Shown here in pieces: positions 1-8,492 of a stretch of 64,000 nt of DNA. The notes under the pieces were generated by a model. It had not been told where the DNA came from. It did not search any database and saw only the letters and a list, made by a program, of their open reading frames with translations. Both the position numbers and the translations under genes were made by a program. The DNA is taken from NCBI GenBank assembly GCA_958296185.1, contig CATQIB010000016.1, positions 51,086 to 115,085 of the forward strand. The letters are read 5' to 3'. The stretch comes from an uncultured Mesonia sp. Its GTDB lineage: Bacteria; Bacteroidota; Bacteroidia; Flavobacteriales; Flavobacteriaceae. Numbering within the stretch: position 1 is the stretch's first letter; every line of letters begins with the position of its first letter.

Positions 1-328
1 ACCGCTTTCGATTGTTAAAAAATGACATTTTAACTAAGTTTATAGAGTTTTAAACGAGAATGTGTGAAATTTGTTTGAAAGGGCGACTTCTGTATGTAAT
101 TTAGTACCAGATTATTAGCGGAAGAAATTCCAAAGACAATCGATCCGAAAGGGACCGTTAACACCCAATCGAATTCAAAGAAAATGAAATTAGGTTTGCA
201 TTTTCTTTATTATAAGCTTATGAGTTTTGTGTCTTTTATACTAACGGAAGACATTAACCTAAAAACCGATTAGCTTAAAAACTAATCCTAATCAATCTTT
301 AATTAATTTTTAACTAAAAATTACAATT
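1..328 (+). other. Leader region of the curli locus, no gene
   Basis: No convincing coding frame is visible. The stretch holds a probable promoter (74-104), a near-identical 11-base direct repeat beginning CGGAAGA at 119-129 and 245-255 (one mismatch), and a short hairpin in the presumed 5' leader (GATTAG at 268-273 against CTAATC at 282-287). It ends in the A/T-rich sequence typical before start codons in this group. The repeats could be regulator sites for curlin expression; that is inference. Confidence 0.5.
74..104 (+). promoter_or_regulatory. Possible Bacteroidota promoter for the curli locus
   Basis: TTTG at 74-77 is followed after 19 bases by TAATTTAG at 97-104. The Bacteroidota consensus is TTTG, 17-23 bases, TANNTTTG, so the second box has one mismatch. 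A weaker alternative is TTTG at 195-198 with GAGTTTTG at 222-229. Either would leave a long leader of about 95-220 bases. Confidence 0.35.
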
Positions 329-1252
329 ATGAAAAAATCAATTTTCTGTGCAGCCGCTCTACTTTTTGGTGCTGTTGCTTTCGCTCAAAACACAAGTAAT
401 GTAGATCAAACTGGTGTAACCAATAAAGCTTGGGTAGATCAAAGTGGTAACAATAATAGTGATGTAGACCAAGAGTTTACAGGTAACAAAGCCGACATCG
501 ATCAAATAGGGCATAACTACTCTAAAGTAGACCAAAAAGGAAATGTGGGAGGTAATCCTGCAAGTGGTGACTCAAACTACGCAAAAGTAGATCAAAACGG
601 AGGTTTGGTTACTCAACAAAGATCAACTGTTGAACAACAGGGAGATAGAAACAAAGCTTATGTAGATCAAGACGGGCAAGATAACCGTTCAGATATACAG
701 CAAGGTAACGGGATGAATGCCGAAGATAACTGGGCAAAAGCTACTCAAAACGGAGAGGGTAACCGTTCTACAATCTTCCAAACTTATGATAATAACAAGT
801 CTACAGTTAACCAGCAAGGAGATGATAACTATGCTAATGTAAGACAAATAGCTAGACCAAATCAGTCTAAAGGTAACTTCTCTGATATCGAACAAATGGG
901 TAATGACAACCGTGCTGAATCAAGACAGGAAACTTCAGGTGCATATTTAGCTCCAGGATACTCAAACATAGAGAAAGTTAAGCAATATGACGACGGAAAT
1001 AAATCTATCTTAGATCAAATGGGTGATTATAACCGCTCAGAAGTAACTCAGTCTGGGGGAGTAGGACTAAACACTAACTACGCTAATGTAGACCAAGACG
1101 GTGAAATGAACAAGTCTTACATCACGCAAAAAGAACAAGGTGCTATTACTGCAGATAACTATGCCAAAGTTACCCAGTCAGGAATGTTAGGAAACACAAG
1201 TCACGTTAATCAAGCAGGTGCAAACTCAGCTTGGGTGAACCAGTCTAACTAA
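329..1252 (+). CDS. Curlin-type amyloid major subunit (CsgA-like)
   Basis: This 307-residue protein has a Sec signal peptide (cleavage probably after AFA, residue 19). The rest is about 22 short repeats with the pattern N-x-[AS]-x-[VI]-x-Q followed by x-G-x-x-N, for example NKAWVDQ, NYAKVDQ and NRSTIFQ. Gln and Asn recur at fixed spacing, the signature of curlin repeats that stack as an amyloid beta-solenoid. It is roughly twice the length of E. coli CsgA. The frame is clean throughout. It is the first gene of a locus with a minor subunit and csgE, csgF and csgG, so it is very probably the main structural subunit of an extracellular curli-like fibre. The split between CsgA and CsgB roles is inferred from order and repeat regularity. 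Confidence 0.88.
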   Translation: MKKSIFCAAALLFGAVAFAQNTSNVDQTGVTNKAWVDQSGNNNSDVDQEFTGNKADIDQIGHNYSKVDQKGNVGGNPASGDSNYAKVDQNGGLVTQQRSTVEQQGDRNKAYVDQDGQDNRSDIQQGNGMNAEDNWAKATQNGEGNRSTIFQTYDNNKSTVNQQGDDNYANVRQIARPNQSKGNFSDIEQMGNDNRAESRQETSGAYLAPGYSNIEKVKQYDDGNKSILDQMGDYNRSEVTQSGGVGLNTNYANVDQDGEMNKSYITQKEQGAITADNYAKVTQSGMLGNTSHVNQAGANSAWVNQSN

Positions 1253-1340
1253 TATTTAGCAAACAATATCCTACTAACTAACCATTTCATTTCAATTATT
1301 TAGTGTTAATTATCAACTAGATATTCGAAATGAGGATACT

Positions 1341-1394
1341 AAGGGTAAATGAATATGGAGGAAAGCTCTTTGGTTCGTTTACCCTTGTATTTTT
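1341..1394 (+). terminator. Hairpin between the curlin genes, possible attenuator
   Basis: AAGGGTAAATGAA (1341-1353) pairs with TTCGTTTACCCTT (1374-1386) over 13 positions, with one U-G wobble, around a 20-base loop. A T-run follows at 1390-1394. It lies between the major and minor subunit genes, so it may reduce read-through or stabilise the upstream mRNA and so set subunit ratio. Confidence 0.5.
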
Positions 1395-1408
1395 AAATAC
1401 TAATTAAA

Positions 1409-1918
1409 ATGAAAAAGAAATTAATTTTAACGGTTTTCTGCGCTATTCTATTTAGCTGGGTGTCCGTCGCTCAAGAACAAAGTGAGGACAATCCAGAAAT
1501 AGTTGAGGAAAATGCAGCCAATCTCAATATTTTGAGTCGGTTTGCCGAAACAAGTGCACTGTCAGAACAAATACCACCCTTGGGGAATCAAGTTTATATT
1601 GATCAAATAGGAGAACGAAATATTGTTATTACTCAAGTCAATTCAAATCAATCTGAAGTACGACTAAGTCAAAATGGGAATGACAATATTATAGGCGTGA
1701 GCTTAAGAGCAAAACAAATTTATGAAAAAATAAGTCAGTCTGGAGATAGTAATTTAGCCTTACGTTACATAAATGATCCTTTAGGCACAATAAATTTTGA
1801 ATTGATTCAAAATGGAGAAAACCAGTACATACAACATGGAGCTAACCGATTAACAAATAATTTAAAAATAGAGCAAAGTGCTGGAGATCGCGGCATTATT
1901 ATTCGAAGCTTTAGATAA
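1409..1918 (+). CDS. Curlin-type minor subunit or nucleator (CsgB-like)
   Basis: This 169-residue protein has a signal peptide ending near residue 22 (VSVAQ). It has a non-repetitive N-terminal stretch of about 45 residues, then several degenerate curlin repeats such as IDQIGERN, LSQNGNDN, ISQSGDSN and LIQNGENQ. Repeats are fewer and less regular than in the upstream gene, and the C-terminus is basic (ending RSFR). These features fit a CsgB-like nucleator that anchors the fibre and seeds polymerisation of the major subunit. It lies 156 bases after the first curlin gene and 18 bases before csgE. The frame is intact. Confidence 0.8.
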   Translation: MKKKLILTVFCAILFSWVSVAQEQSEDNPEIVEENAANLNILSRFAETSALSEQIPPLGNQVYIDQIGERNIVITQVNSNQSEVRLSQNGNDNIIGVSLRAKQIYEKISQSGDSNLALRYINDPLGTINFELIQNGENQYIQHGANRLTNNLKIEQSAGDRGIIIRSFR

Positions 1919-1936
1919 ATAAATTAAACCAATAAA

Positions 1937-2697
1937 TTGAGACTTTTTAACTACATAGCTGTTTTATTGTTTAGTGTGAATTTGGGTTTTTCTCAAGTTT
2001 ATAATCAAAACATTGAGGCTAAAATACAAACTGATTTTCGAGATGATTTTTTAACGATTACTGGTACTGTTCTTAATAAAACTAGCTTCAATGCCAGTTT
2101 AAGATATGAATTATCCGTTATAAAACACGTGGGCAGTAATCATTCAAAAAATAGCCAAGCAGGTCGATTCACTCTTTTACCTAATGAGGGGAAGGGAACT
2201 TTCAAAAACCACTATAAACCTAGATGATAAAGCGAAAATTATTATTCTATTGTTGATCTATGATATAGACGATCAATTGGTAGGTAAAGACCGGTTGGTT
2301 TTAAACGAAAATAAAAATGAATCGATTCAAAATCAGCAGGCTAATGTAAAAAATATGTTAAATAAGTTAAGCGCTAATGATGATGTAGGCTTTGTTTTAA
2401 GAGGGGTCGTTACGCAAGAAATGAAAACCAAAGCTGGAAATGATTTTTATAACTATTTCTCTACAATAATATCGTCAAAGCGGAATAAATAGCCAGTTCA
2501 TTGTGCACGTAAGAGAACAATTTAACCTGGGAAGAAATACCAAAATACAAGTTTTGGTTAATCAAGATGTTGTTTACCAATTTTTTGCACAACCTAAACA
2601 AGATTACTTGAAAGGTATGGCCGAAAATGCTTTGAGGAGACTTAGTGGCTACTTACAGCAAATTGAAAGAAATAAAGAAACAATACAAAAATTTTAA
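1937..2697 (+). pseudogene. csgE: csgE with N-terminal CsgH-like domain, two frameshifts
   Basis: The conceptual product is about 252 residues. It has a signal peptide, an Ig-like N-terminal half resembling CsgH (residues about 20-120, including RYELSV and GKDRLVLNEN), and a C-terminal CsgE domain with GNDFYNYF and VNQDVVYQFFAQP. CsgE caps the CsgG channel from the periplasm and delivers curlin subunits. The frame shifts by +1 at the G-run 2188-2191 and again at the A-run 2487-2489. Removing one base at each restores one continuous reading frame that fits the family. The only in-frame start is TTG at 1937. Removing one T there would make ATG, so a third error is possible. Apart from the indels, no nonsense change is visible. 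Sequencing error or very recent decay cannot be separated here. Confidence 0.8.
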
Positions 2698-2701
2698 TAT
2701 T

Positions 2702-3099
2702 ATGAAGTCAATCCTAACCTTGCTTTTATTAATATTTAGTTTAGCGGTATCCGCACAACAACTAACTTATAAGCCTAAAAATCCTGCATTTGGGGGGCGA
2801 TACTTTCAATTATCAATGGTTGCTTAGTTCTGCCAACGCTCAGAATGATTTCGAAGAGCAATCAGATCGTGATATCCGATTCTGAATTAGAAGACTTTGC
2901 TAAAGGTCTAAATCGTCAATTATTAGGTCAACTCGAACGTACATTACTCACCAACCAGTTGGGGAGATGGTGATTTAAAACCAGGAACTTTTTCATTCGG
3001 AAGTTTGGAGTAGAAATTTATGAATCTCTAGAGGGTTTAGTGGTTAATATTTTAGACACTAATACGGGAGAGCAAACACAAATTATAGTACCTAATTAA
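2702..3099 (+). pseudogene. csgF: csgF curli assembly factor, four frameshifts
   Basis: The conceptual product is about 132 residues, near the usual CsgF length. It starts with a signal peptide (LAVSAQQ) and the conserved N-terminus YKPKNPAFGG, followed by FNYQWLLSSANAQ after correction. The middle reads LEDFAKGLNRQLLGQL and the C-terminus reads VVNILDTNTGEQTQIIVPN. CsgF extends the CsgG pore at the cell surface and couples secretion to nucleation by CsgB. Indels are +1 at the G-run 2792-2797, +1 at CC 2876-2877, +1 at the G-run 2961-2964 and -1 at the T-run 3004-3006. All are one-base homopolymer changes. It sits 4 bases after csgE and 13 before csgG. Confidence 0.78.
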
Positions 3100-3112
3100 T
3101 TTCTGGATATTT

Positions 3113-4507
3113 ATGAGACGATGGAAAACCATATCAGTTATCCTGGTTACTGGCTTTTTTGTTGGTTGTGGAACTTACTTTAATCAGCCTATAAAACAAC
3201 AAAGCGCACGTACCGGTGAATTGACTACAGCTAGCAAAACTTTAAAAGATCTTCCTAAGCCACAGAAAAAAGTTGTAGTGGGTGTTTATTCTTTTAAAGA
3301 TCAAACAGGGCAGTATAAAGAAATTCAAAACGGGAGTTCTTTTAGTACTGCAGTAACCCAAGGAGGAACTTCTATATTGATAAAAGCATTAGAAGACTCG
3401 GAGTGGTTTACGCCAATAGAACGTGAAAACTTAAGTAATTTGCTTAATGAGCGTAATATTATTAGATCTACAAGGCAAGAATACGCAGGTAGTAATGGCC
3501 CGGCAGTACCTCCGTTACTATTCGCAGGTGTGCTATTAGAAGGAGGGGTGGTGTCTTACGATACTAATATATTAACAGGAGGCTTTGGCGCAAGATACTT
3601 TGGAGCAGGAGGCAGTACACAATATAAACAGGATCGTATTACGGTATATTTACGCGCCATTTCCACTCAAATGGTGAAATTTTAAAGGACTGTTTATGTT
3701 TCAAAAACAATTTTGTCTCAAGCTATTGATGCAAGTTTATTTAGGTATGTAAATTTCCAAAGACTTTTAGAGGTAGAAACTGGCTATACTAAAAATGAAC
3801 CTTTACAATTGGTAGTCAAAGAGGCTATTGAAAAAGCTGTTGAGGCCATCATCATTGAGGGCTTAGAAGAGAAAATTTGGTCGGCAGAAAACCCAGAAGA
3901 GGCACAGACTTTAATTGAGAAGTATAATCAAGAGAAACAGGAAGAGCAGGCTGTTGAACTGTATAACCGTAAAAAAATTGATTTAAATTATACAAACGCT
4001 TTTGAAATCCAATTAGGGTTTAATAGATTTTTGGGAGACTATGGCGCGAGAGATTTTGATTATATAGGTTAAACTAGGTTACCATCGCAGATTCATTCCT
4101 CATTTCGGGGCTAGTCTAAGGGGGTATGCCTTAGACTTTGAAATTCCGAACTCCAAAAATACATTGCATTTAGGCGTTGATTTAGATGCCGAGGTATACC
4201 TCTTACCCTATGATAAATTTTCTCCCTTCTTTCATGCGGGGGCTGGGATTCTTTTTCAAAGTGAGAAAATAACTGGTTTACAAATCAAGAGGAATTTTTT
4301 AAACTTCAATATGGAGCTGGTCTTCGATATAATTTAAACGATAGATTAAATGTATTTTTAAAAGGAACTTATCACTTGGCTTTTTCTGATGAAATAGACG
4401 CATTGAATTATGGTAAACGAGATGATTATTTTATCGATGTAGGAATCGGTTTAACCTATATGTTTGGAGGCAATAAAGAAAAAAACACAAATAAAGATGA
4501 AGAATAA
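3113..4507 (+). pseudogene. csgG: csgG outer-membrane curli secretion channel with C-terminal extension, four frameshifts
   Basis: The conceptual product is about 464 residues, against about 277 for E. coli CsgG. A lipobox (FFVGC, Cys19) is followed by the CsgG core, with VVVGVYSFKDQTGQYK, SILIKALEDSEWF and PPLLFAGVLLEGGVVSYD visible. CsgG forms the nonameric outer-membrane pore for curlin export. After about residue 300 comes an extension with alternating aromatic strands ending DVGIGLTYMFGG, which looks like an outer-membrane beta-barrel or OmpA/OmpW-like domain. Indels are -1 at 3669-3671, +1 at 3687-3688, +1 at 4069-4070 and -1 at 4266-4269. The first two cancel. The stop overlaps the start of the next gene by 11 bases. 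Confidence 0.8.
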
Positions 4508-6003
4508 ACAATTATTACTTTTAATTCTTGCCTTTTTGGGTGTATTCCAATATGGCTGCGAAGAAGATACCATAGATGAATCTGAAATAGGAAATATTAC
4601 TGGATCCGTAGTTAATAAAGAAGATAAATCACCTATTGCGAACGCTAAGATTTCTACAAATCCTGCTACTTCAACCGTATTTACTGACGATTTTGGTCAA
4701 TTTATACTAGAAGGTGTCAGCGTTGGAGAATATTCTGTTCAGGCAAAGAAGGAAGGACTTACAGCAAATTTTGAAGGGGTAACTGTTCAAGCGAACAGTA
4801 GTGTAAATGTTATATTTGAGATGGAAAATGAGGCAGTTTTAAATACACCACCAAAAGCTCCGGTGCCTTTACTTCCCCAAGATAATCAAGTCGATGTTTC
4901 AAACAACTTTGAGTTTGTGTGGGGTAAAAGTACAGACAGAGAAGATCAAGAATCATTGGCTTACACACTCGAGATTAGAGATGCTCAAAACCAAGAGGTG
5001 TTGGCGTTTTGAAAATATTACAGATACCATCAAACAGGTTGATAATTTACAGGTTTCTAAACAATATTTTTGGCAAGTCAGTGTAAGCGATGGTGTAAAT
5101 GATGCAGTACGTAGTGAATTATTCACATTTAAAACTGTTGATTTTCCTGTGATTACTAATTATTATGTTAAGAATGTGAATGGAAATAATGTAATTTATG
5201 CGCTTTCTGAAGATGAAGATGAAATTCAGCTTACATCAGAAAATTATAATAGCTTTAGACCTAGAAAAAACAATGCGGTAAATAAAATTGCTTTTATGCG
5301 AAGCGTAGGAGCCCAAACGCATCTTTTCACAATGAATCCAGATGGAAGTGACCAACAGCAGATCACAAGCATTCCAATCGGAGGATTCAATATGGAGATG
5401 GTTGATTTTGATTGGACTTCAAATGGCAACGCGCTGGTTTATCCAAATTTCACCAACCTTTTTCAAGTGAACTATACTGGAGGTGGCACACAAGCCATTT
5501 ACCAAACCTCAGACGGTAGTTTGATTACAGAAGTAGCCGTTTATGAAAATGACAACTCTAAAATAGCACTTATTACCAATGATAATAGTGGGTACAATGC
5601 AAAAGTATTTGTTTATGATTTAACTACAGACCTAGTTACCCATATGATTCAACAAAACCTGCCTGGAGCAGTTGGCGGGATTGATTTTTCACCTGCAGGA
5701 AATCGTGTGTTGTTTACACGAGACGTGCAAGGTTTTGAAAGTCCTAATTATAGACAGTTAGATTCAAGAATATTTTTATATAACCTAAACACACAAGTAT
5801 TGGTAGATATTTCTAGTGAGAAAGATGCAGGAACCAATGATTTGGATCCAAAGTTCTCGCCCACAGGTGCGGATATTATTTTTGTTAATGTTCCCAATAA
5901 TTTAAATGCAACTCCACAAATTTATGTTAGCGATATAAACCCCAATGACAATGAACCACGCTTTTTATTAATAGATGGGGCCTATATGCCTGAATGGAAA
6001 TAA
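4497..6003 (+). pseudogene. Lipoprotein with CarboxypepD-reg-like domain and beta-propeller, one frameshift
   Basis: The conceptual product is about 501 residues. I place the start at ATG 4497 because it gives a clean lipoprotein signal with Cys at FQYGC. Domains in order are a carboxypeptidase regulatory-like fold (residues about 30-105, with GSVVNKEDKSPIANA), an FnIII-like segment (about 115-215), and a TolB/PD40-like propeller with FTMNPDGSDQQQIT and FSPAGNRVLFT. The frame shifts by +1 at the T-run 5007-5010, and removing one T restores VLAFENITDT. The start overlaps the csgG stop, which suggests co-translation and a role at the curli secretion site or in surface attachment. That role is inference; the family has no function I can name. 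Confidence 0.7.
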
Positions 6004-6040
6004 TATTTAAATAATAATATTAGCTTACTTCTAAATTAAG

Positions 6041-6048
6041 TACTTTTG
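6041..6048 (+). promoter_or_regulatory. -7 promoter box for purM
   Basis: TACTTTTG matches TANNTTTG exactly, 20 bases before the purM start. No TTTG box is seen at the matching upstream distance. Confidence 0.45.
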
Positions 6049-6068
6049 CAACTTTAAAAGCATTTGAT

Positions 6069-7244
6069 ATGAACAAGGTAAGTAAACGATATGCTCAACG
6101 TGGAGTTTCTGCGCAAAAAGAAGATGTACATAACGCTATTAAAAACGTGGATAAGGGATTGTATCCGCAAGCCTTTTGTAAAATTGTACCCGATTACTTA
6201 ACTGGGTCTGAAGAACATTGCTTGGTTATGCATGCAGATGGTGCCGGTACTAAATCTTCCTTAGCTTATATGTATTGGAAAGAAACGGGAGACTTGAGCG
6301 TGTGGAAAGGAATCGCTCAGGATGCTTTGATCATGAATATTGATGACTTACTTTGTGTAGGAGCTACTGACAATATTCTTTTAAGCTCGACCATAGGGAG
6401 AAATAAGAATGTTATACCCGGTGAAGTGATTTCGGCTATAATTGCGGGAACAGAAGAGTTAATCGAGAGCTTAAAAGAGCACGGGGTAAATATCTTTTCA
6501 ACAGGAGGCGAGACCGCCGATGTGGGAGACTTGGTGCGCAGCATAATCGTAGATTCAACCGTGACAGCTAGAATGCGACGTGATCACGTCATCGATAACA
6601 AAAATATTCAAGCTGGAGACGTTATAGTTGGCTTAGCTTCATATGGTAAAGCTAGTTATGAAGATGCTTATAACGGCGGGATGGGTAGTAATGGACTAAC
6701 CTCGGCAAGACATGATGTTTTTAACTCCGCTTTAGCGAAAAAATATCCGGAAAGTTTTGATGCCAATATACCCAAAGAATTGGTTTACTCAGGTTCAAAA
6801 AATTTACTTGATGAAACAGAAACAGAATTGGATGCAGGTAAATTAGTTTTATCTCCAACACGAACATACGCTCCTATTGTTAAAGAGGTTTTATCAAAAA
6901 TAAATCGAAAAGAAATTCACGGTATGGTGCATTGTAGTGGCGGTGCACAAACTAAAATTCTCCATTTTGTTGAAAATTTACATATCGTAAAAGACAATAT
7001 GTTTGAGGTGCCGCCGTTGTTTGCAATGATACAAGAAGAGAGTAAAACAGATTGGAAAGAGATGTATCAAGTTTTTAATATGGGGCATCGCTTAGAGTTT
7101 TATATTCCTCAAGAAGAGGCTGAAAAAATTATTGCCATATCAAAATCATTTGATGTAGATGCAAAAATAATAGGTCGAGTTGAAGCTTCTAAGAAGGGGA
7201 AAAGTCTTAGTATCCAATCAGATAAAGGAACTTTCGATTACTAA
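6069..7244 (+). CDS. purM: Phosphoribosylformylglycinamidine cyclo-ligase (AIR synthase)
   Basis: This is the fifth step of purine synthesis: ATP-dependent ring closure of FGAM to aminoimidazole ribonucleotide in the cytoplasm. The 391-residue product has the PurM N-terminal motif HADGAGTKSS (about residues 56-65), a conserved ISTGGETAD-like stretch (IFSTGGETADVGD), and the C-terminal half with GMVHCSGGAQTK. It is of the longer Bacteroidota type, compared with about 345 residues in E. coli. It has its own promoter box, and the next gene follows after 17 bases. purH lies 21 kb downstream, so purine genes are scattered here. Confidence 0.93.
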   Translation: MNKVSKRYAQRGVSAQKEDVHNAIKNVDKGLYPQAFCKIVPDYLTGSEEHCLVMHADGAGTKSSLAYMYWKETGDLSVWKGIAQDALIMNIDDLLCVGATDNILLSSTIGRNKNVIPGEVISAIIAGTEELIESLKEHGVNIFSTGGETADVGDLVRSIIVDSTVTARMRRDHVIDNKNIQAGDVIVGLASYGKASYEDAYNGGMGSNGLTSARHDVFNSALAKKYPESFDANIPKELVYSGSKNLLDETETELDAGKLVLSPTRTYAPIVKEVLSKINRKEIHGMVHCSGGAQTKILHFVENLHIVKDNMFEVPPLFAMIQEESKTDWKEMYQVFNMGHRLEFYIPQEEAEKIIAISKSFDVDAKIIGRVEASKKGKSLSIQSDKGTFDY

Positions 7245-7261
7245 ACCGATAAGTGTTGTTG

Positions 7262-8299
7262 ATGAATTTGCGATATGATAAGCTCAAAGCGTATCTGTTA
7301 GCTTGGGTGTGTATTTTATGCGTAAACGTATCTTATGCTCAAGTGTCTGATACGATTAGACCATTTAATTTTAGAGCCAGAACGGTCATACCTTCAAGTA
7401 TAGATTATACTCCTAACCAAGTGCTTAAACGTAAGGTGCCGGTATCTTATTGGACCAAAGTCAACAAAATAGAATACGATATTAGCGAGGTGGCTTTCAT
7501 CAATTGGAATGCCGGGGGAGTTTCATCCTTATCTAGTTTGTTAAATGCAAAATTTAAACGTATTTATGAGCGAGGTTTTTTGAGATGGAACAATGAGTTG
7601 CTCGTGCGCTATGGTGTCAACCAACAAAAAGATGAGATTTTAAAAAAGACCGATGATAATATAGAGCTTAACTCCACTATTGGTTTTCGAGCAGATAGTC
7701 TTTCCAATTGGTTCTATTCGGCAAAAATGAGAGTAAGTACTCAATTGACCAATGGGTATAAGTATCCTAATACCGATGATAAAATATCAACATTCTTCTC
7801 GCCTGCTAATGTGTTTCTTGGGGTCGGGGGAGAAATTAACATCGAAGAGAAAAACTTCTCAGCCTATGCTTCGCCTTTAACACTAAGGTCTACAATGGTT
7901 CTTGACCAAGAATTAGCCAATCAAGGTGCCTTTGGTGTAACCCCTGCTGTTTATGATGAGGAGGGGAACCTGCTAAAAGAAGGTGAAAATACAAAAACAG
8001 AACTAGGTATATTAATTACGGCAGAGCATGACTTGACCCTTTGGGAGAATGTTAGTATGCACAATAGGCTTAGTTTATATTCAGATTATATAGATAAATT
8101 TGGTAACGTAGATGTTGATTGGGAATTTCGCCTTAATTTTAAAGTCAATAGCTTTATCCGGGCACGTTTAGGGTCTCACTTAAAATATGATGACAATATA
8201 AAAATACAAGTTGAAAATGAAGCTGGAGAGTTAGTAGAAGGAGGCTCTCGCGTACAGTGGAAACAGCAATTAGGTATAGGGGTAACGGTTGCCTTTTAA
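7262..8299 (+). CDS. DUF3078 outer-membrane-type protein
   Basis: The 345-residue product has a signal peptide (ends near VSYAQ) and then the DUF3078 pattern, with YWTKVNKIEYDISEVAFINW near the start and repeated amphipathic strands to the C-terminal LGIGVTVAF. The final Phe and strand pattern suggest an outer-membrane beta-barrel. I chose ATG 7262 over GTG 7253 because it keeps a normal signal peptide. It is 17 bases after purM and probably co-transcribed with it. The function of DUF3078 is unknown. Confidence 0.8.
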   Translation: MNLRYDKLKAYLLAWVCILCVNVSYAQVSDTIRPFNFRARTVIPSSIDYTPNQVLKRKVPVSYWTKVNKIEYDISEVAFINWNAGGVSSLSSLLNAKFKRIYERGFLRWNNELLVRYGVNQQKDEILKKTDDNIELNSTIGFRADSLSNWFYSAKMRVSTQLTNGYKYPNTDDKISTFFSPANVFLGVGGEINIEEKNFSAYASPLTLRSTMVLDQELANQGAFGVTPAVYDEEGNLLKEGENTKTELGILITAEHDLTLWENVSMHNRLSLYSDYIDKFGNVDVDWEFRLNFKVNSFIRARLGSHLKYDDNIKIQVENEAGELVEGGSRVQWKQQLGIGVTVAF

Positions 8300-8444
8300 A
8301 CGAATTTTCCCTCTAGTAATCTTCAAAACTTGTTAACTTTTTTCTGTTGATAAATAATTAAACCGCTTTTAATAAGTTAATTAGCATTGTGATTTTGTAA
8401 ACTTTTATTTTTAAGGTGTAAAACATGTCTTTTTTTTTCCTAAG

Positions 8445-8468
8445 TTTATCTTTTGAAATTTAGATAAA
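8445..8468. promoter_or_regulatory. Palindrome upstream of nrdJ
   Basis: TTTATCT (8445-8451) and AGATAAA (8462-8468) form an inverted repeat with a 10-base spacer, 25 bases before the nrdJ start. It could be an operator, but it is A/T-only apart from one base per arm. I see no NrdR box and no cobalamin riboswitch here. Confidence 0.25.
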
Positions 8469-8492
8469 ACATTCACCGCAAAAAGCCTGATT

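Noticed and set aside
1937..3099. Five short plus-strand frames as separate small genes
   Set aside because: They are pieces of csgE and csgF; correcting one-base homopolymer changes joins them into family-length proteins.
1937..5012. Phase variation by homopolymer slippage in the curli genes
   Set aside because: Eleven separate events in four genes would all have to be in the off state. Most runs are only two to four bases long, too short for programmed switching.
8300..8492. Cobalamin riboswitch upstream of nrdJ
   Set aside because: No B12-box-like sequence or suitable helices are visible; only an A/T palindrome is present.
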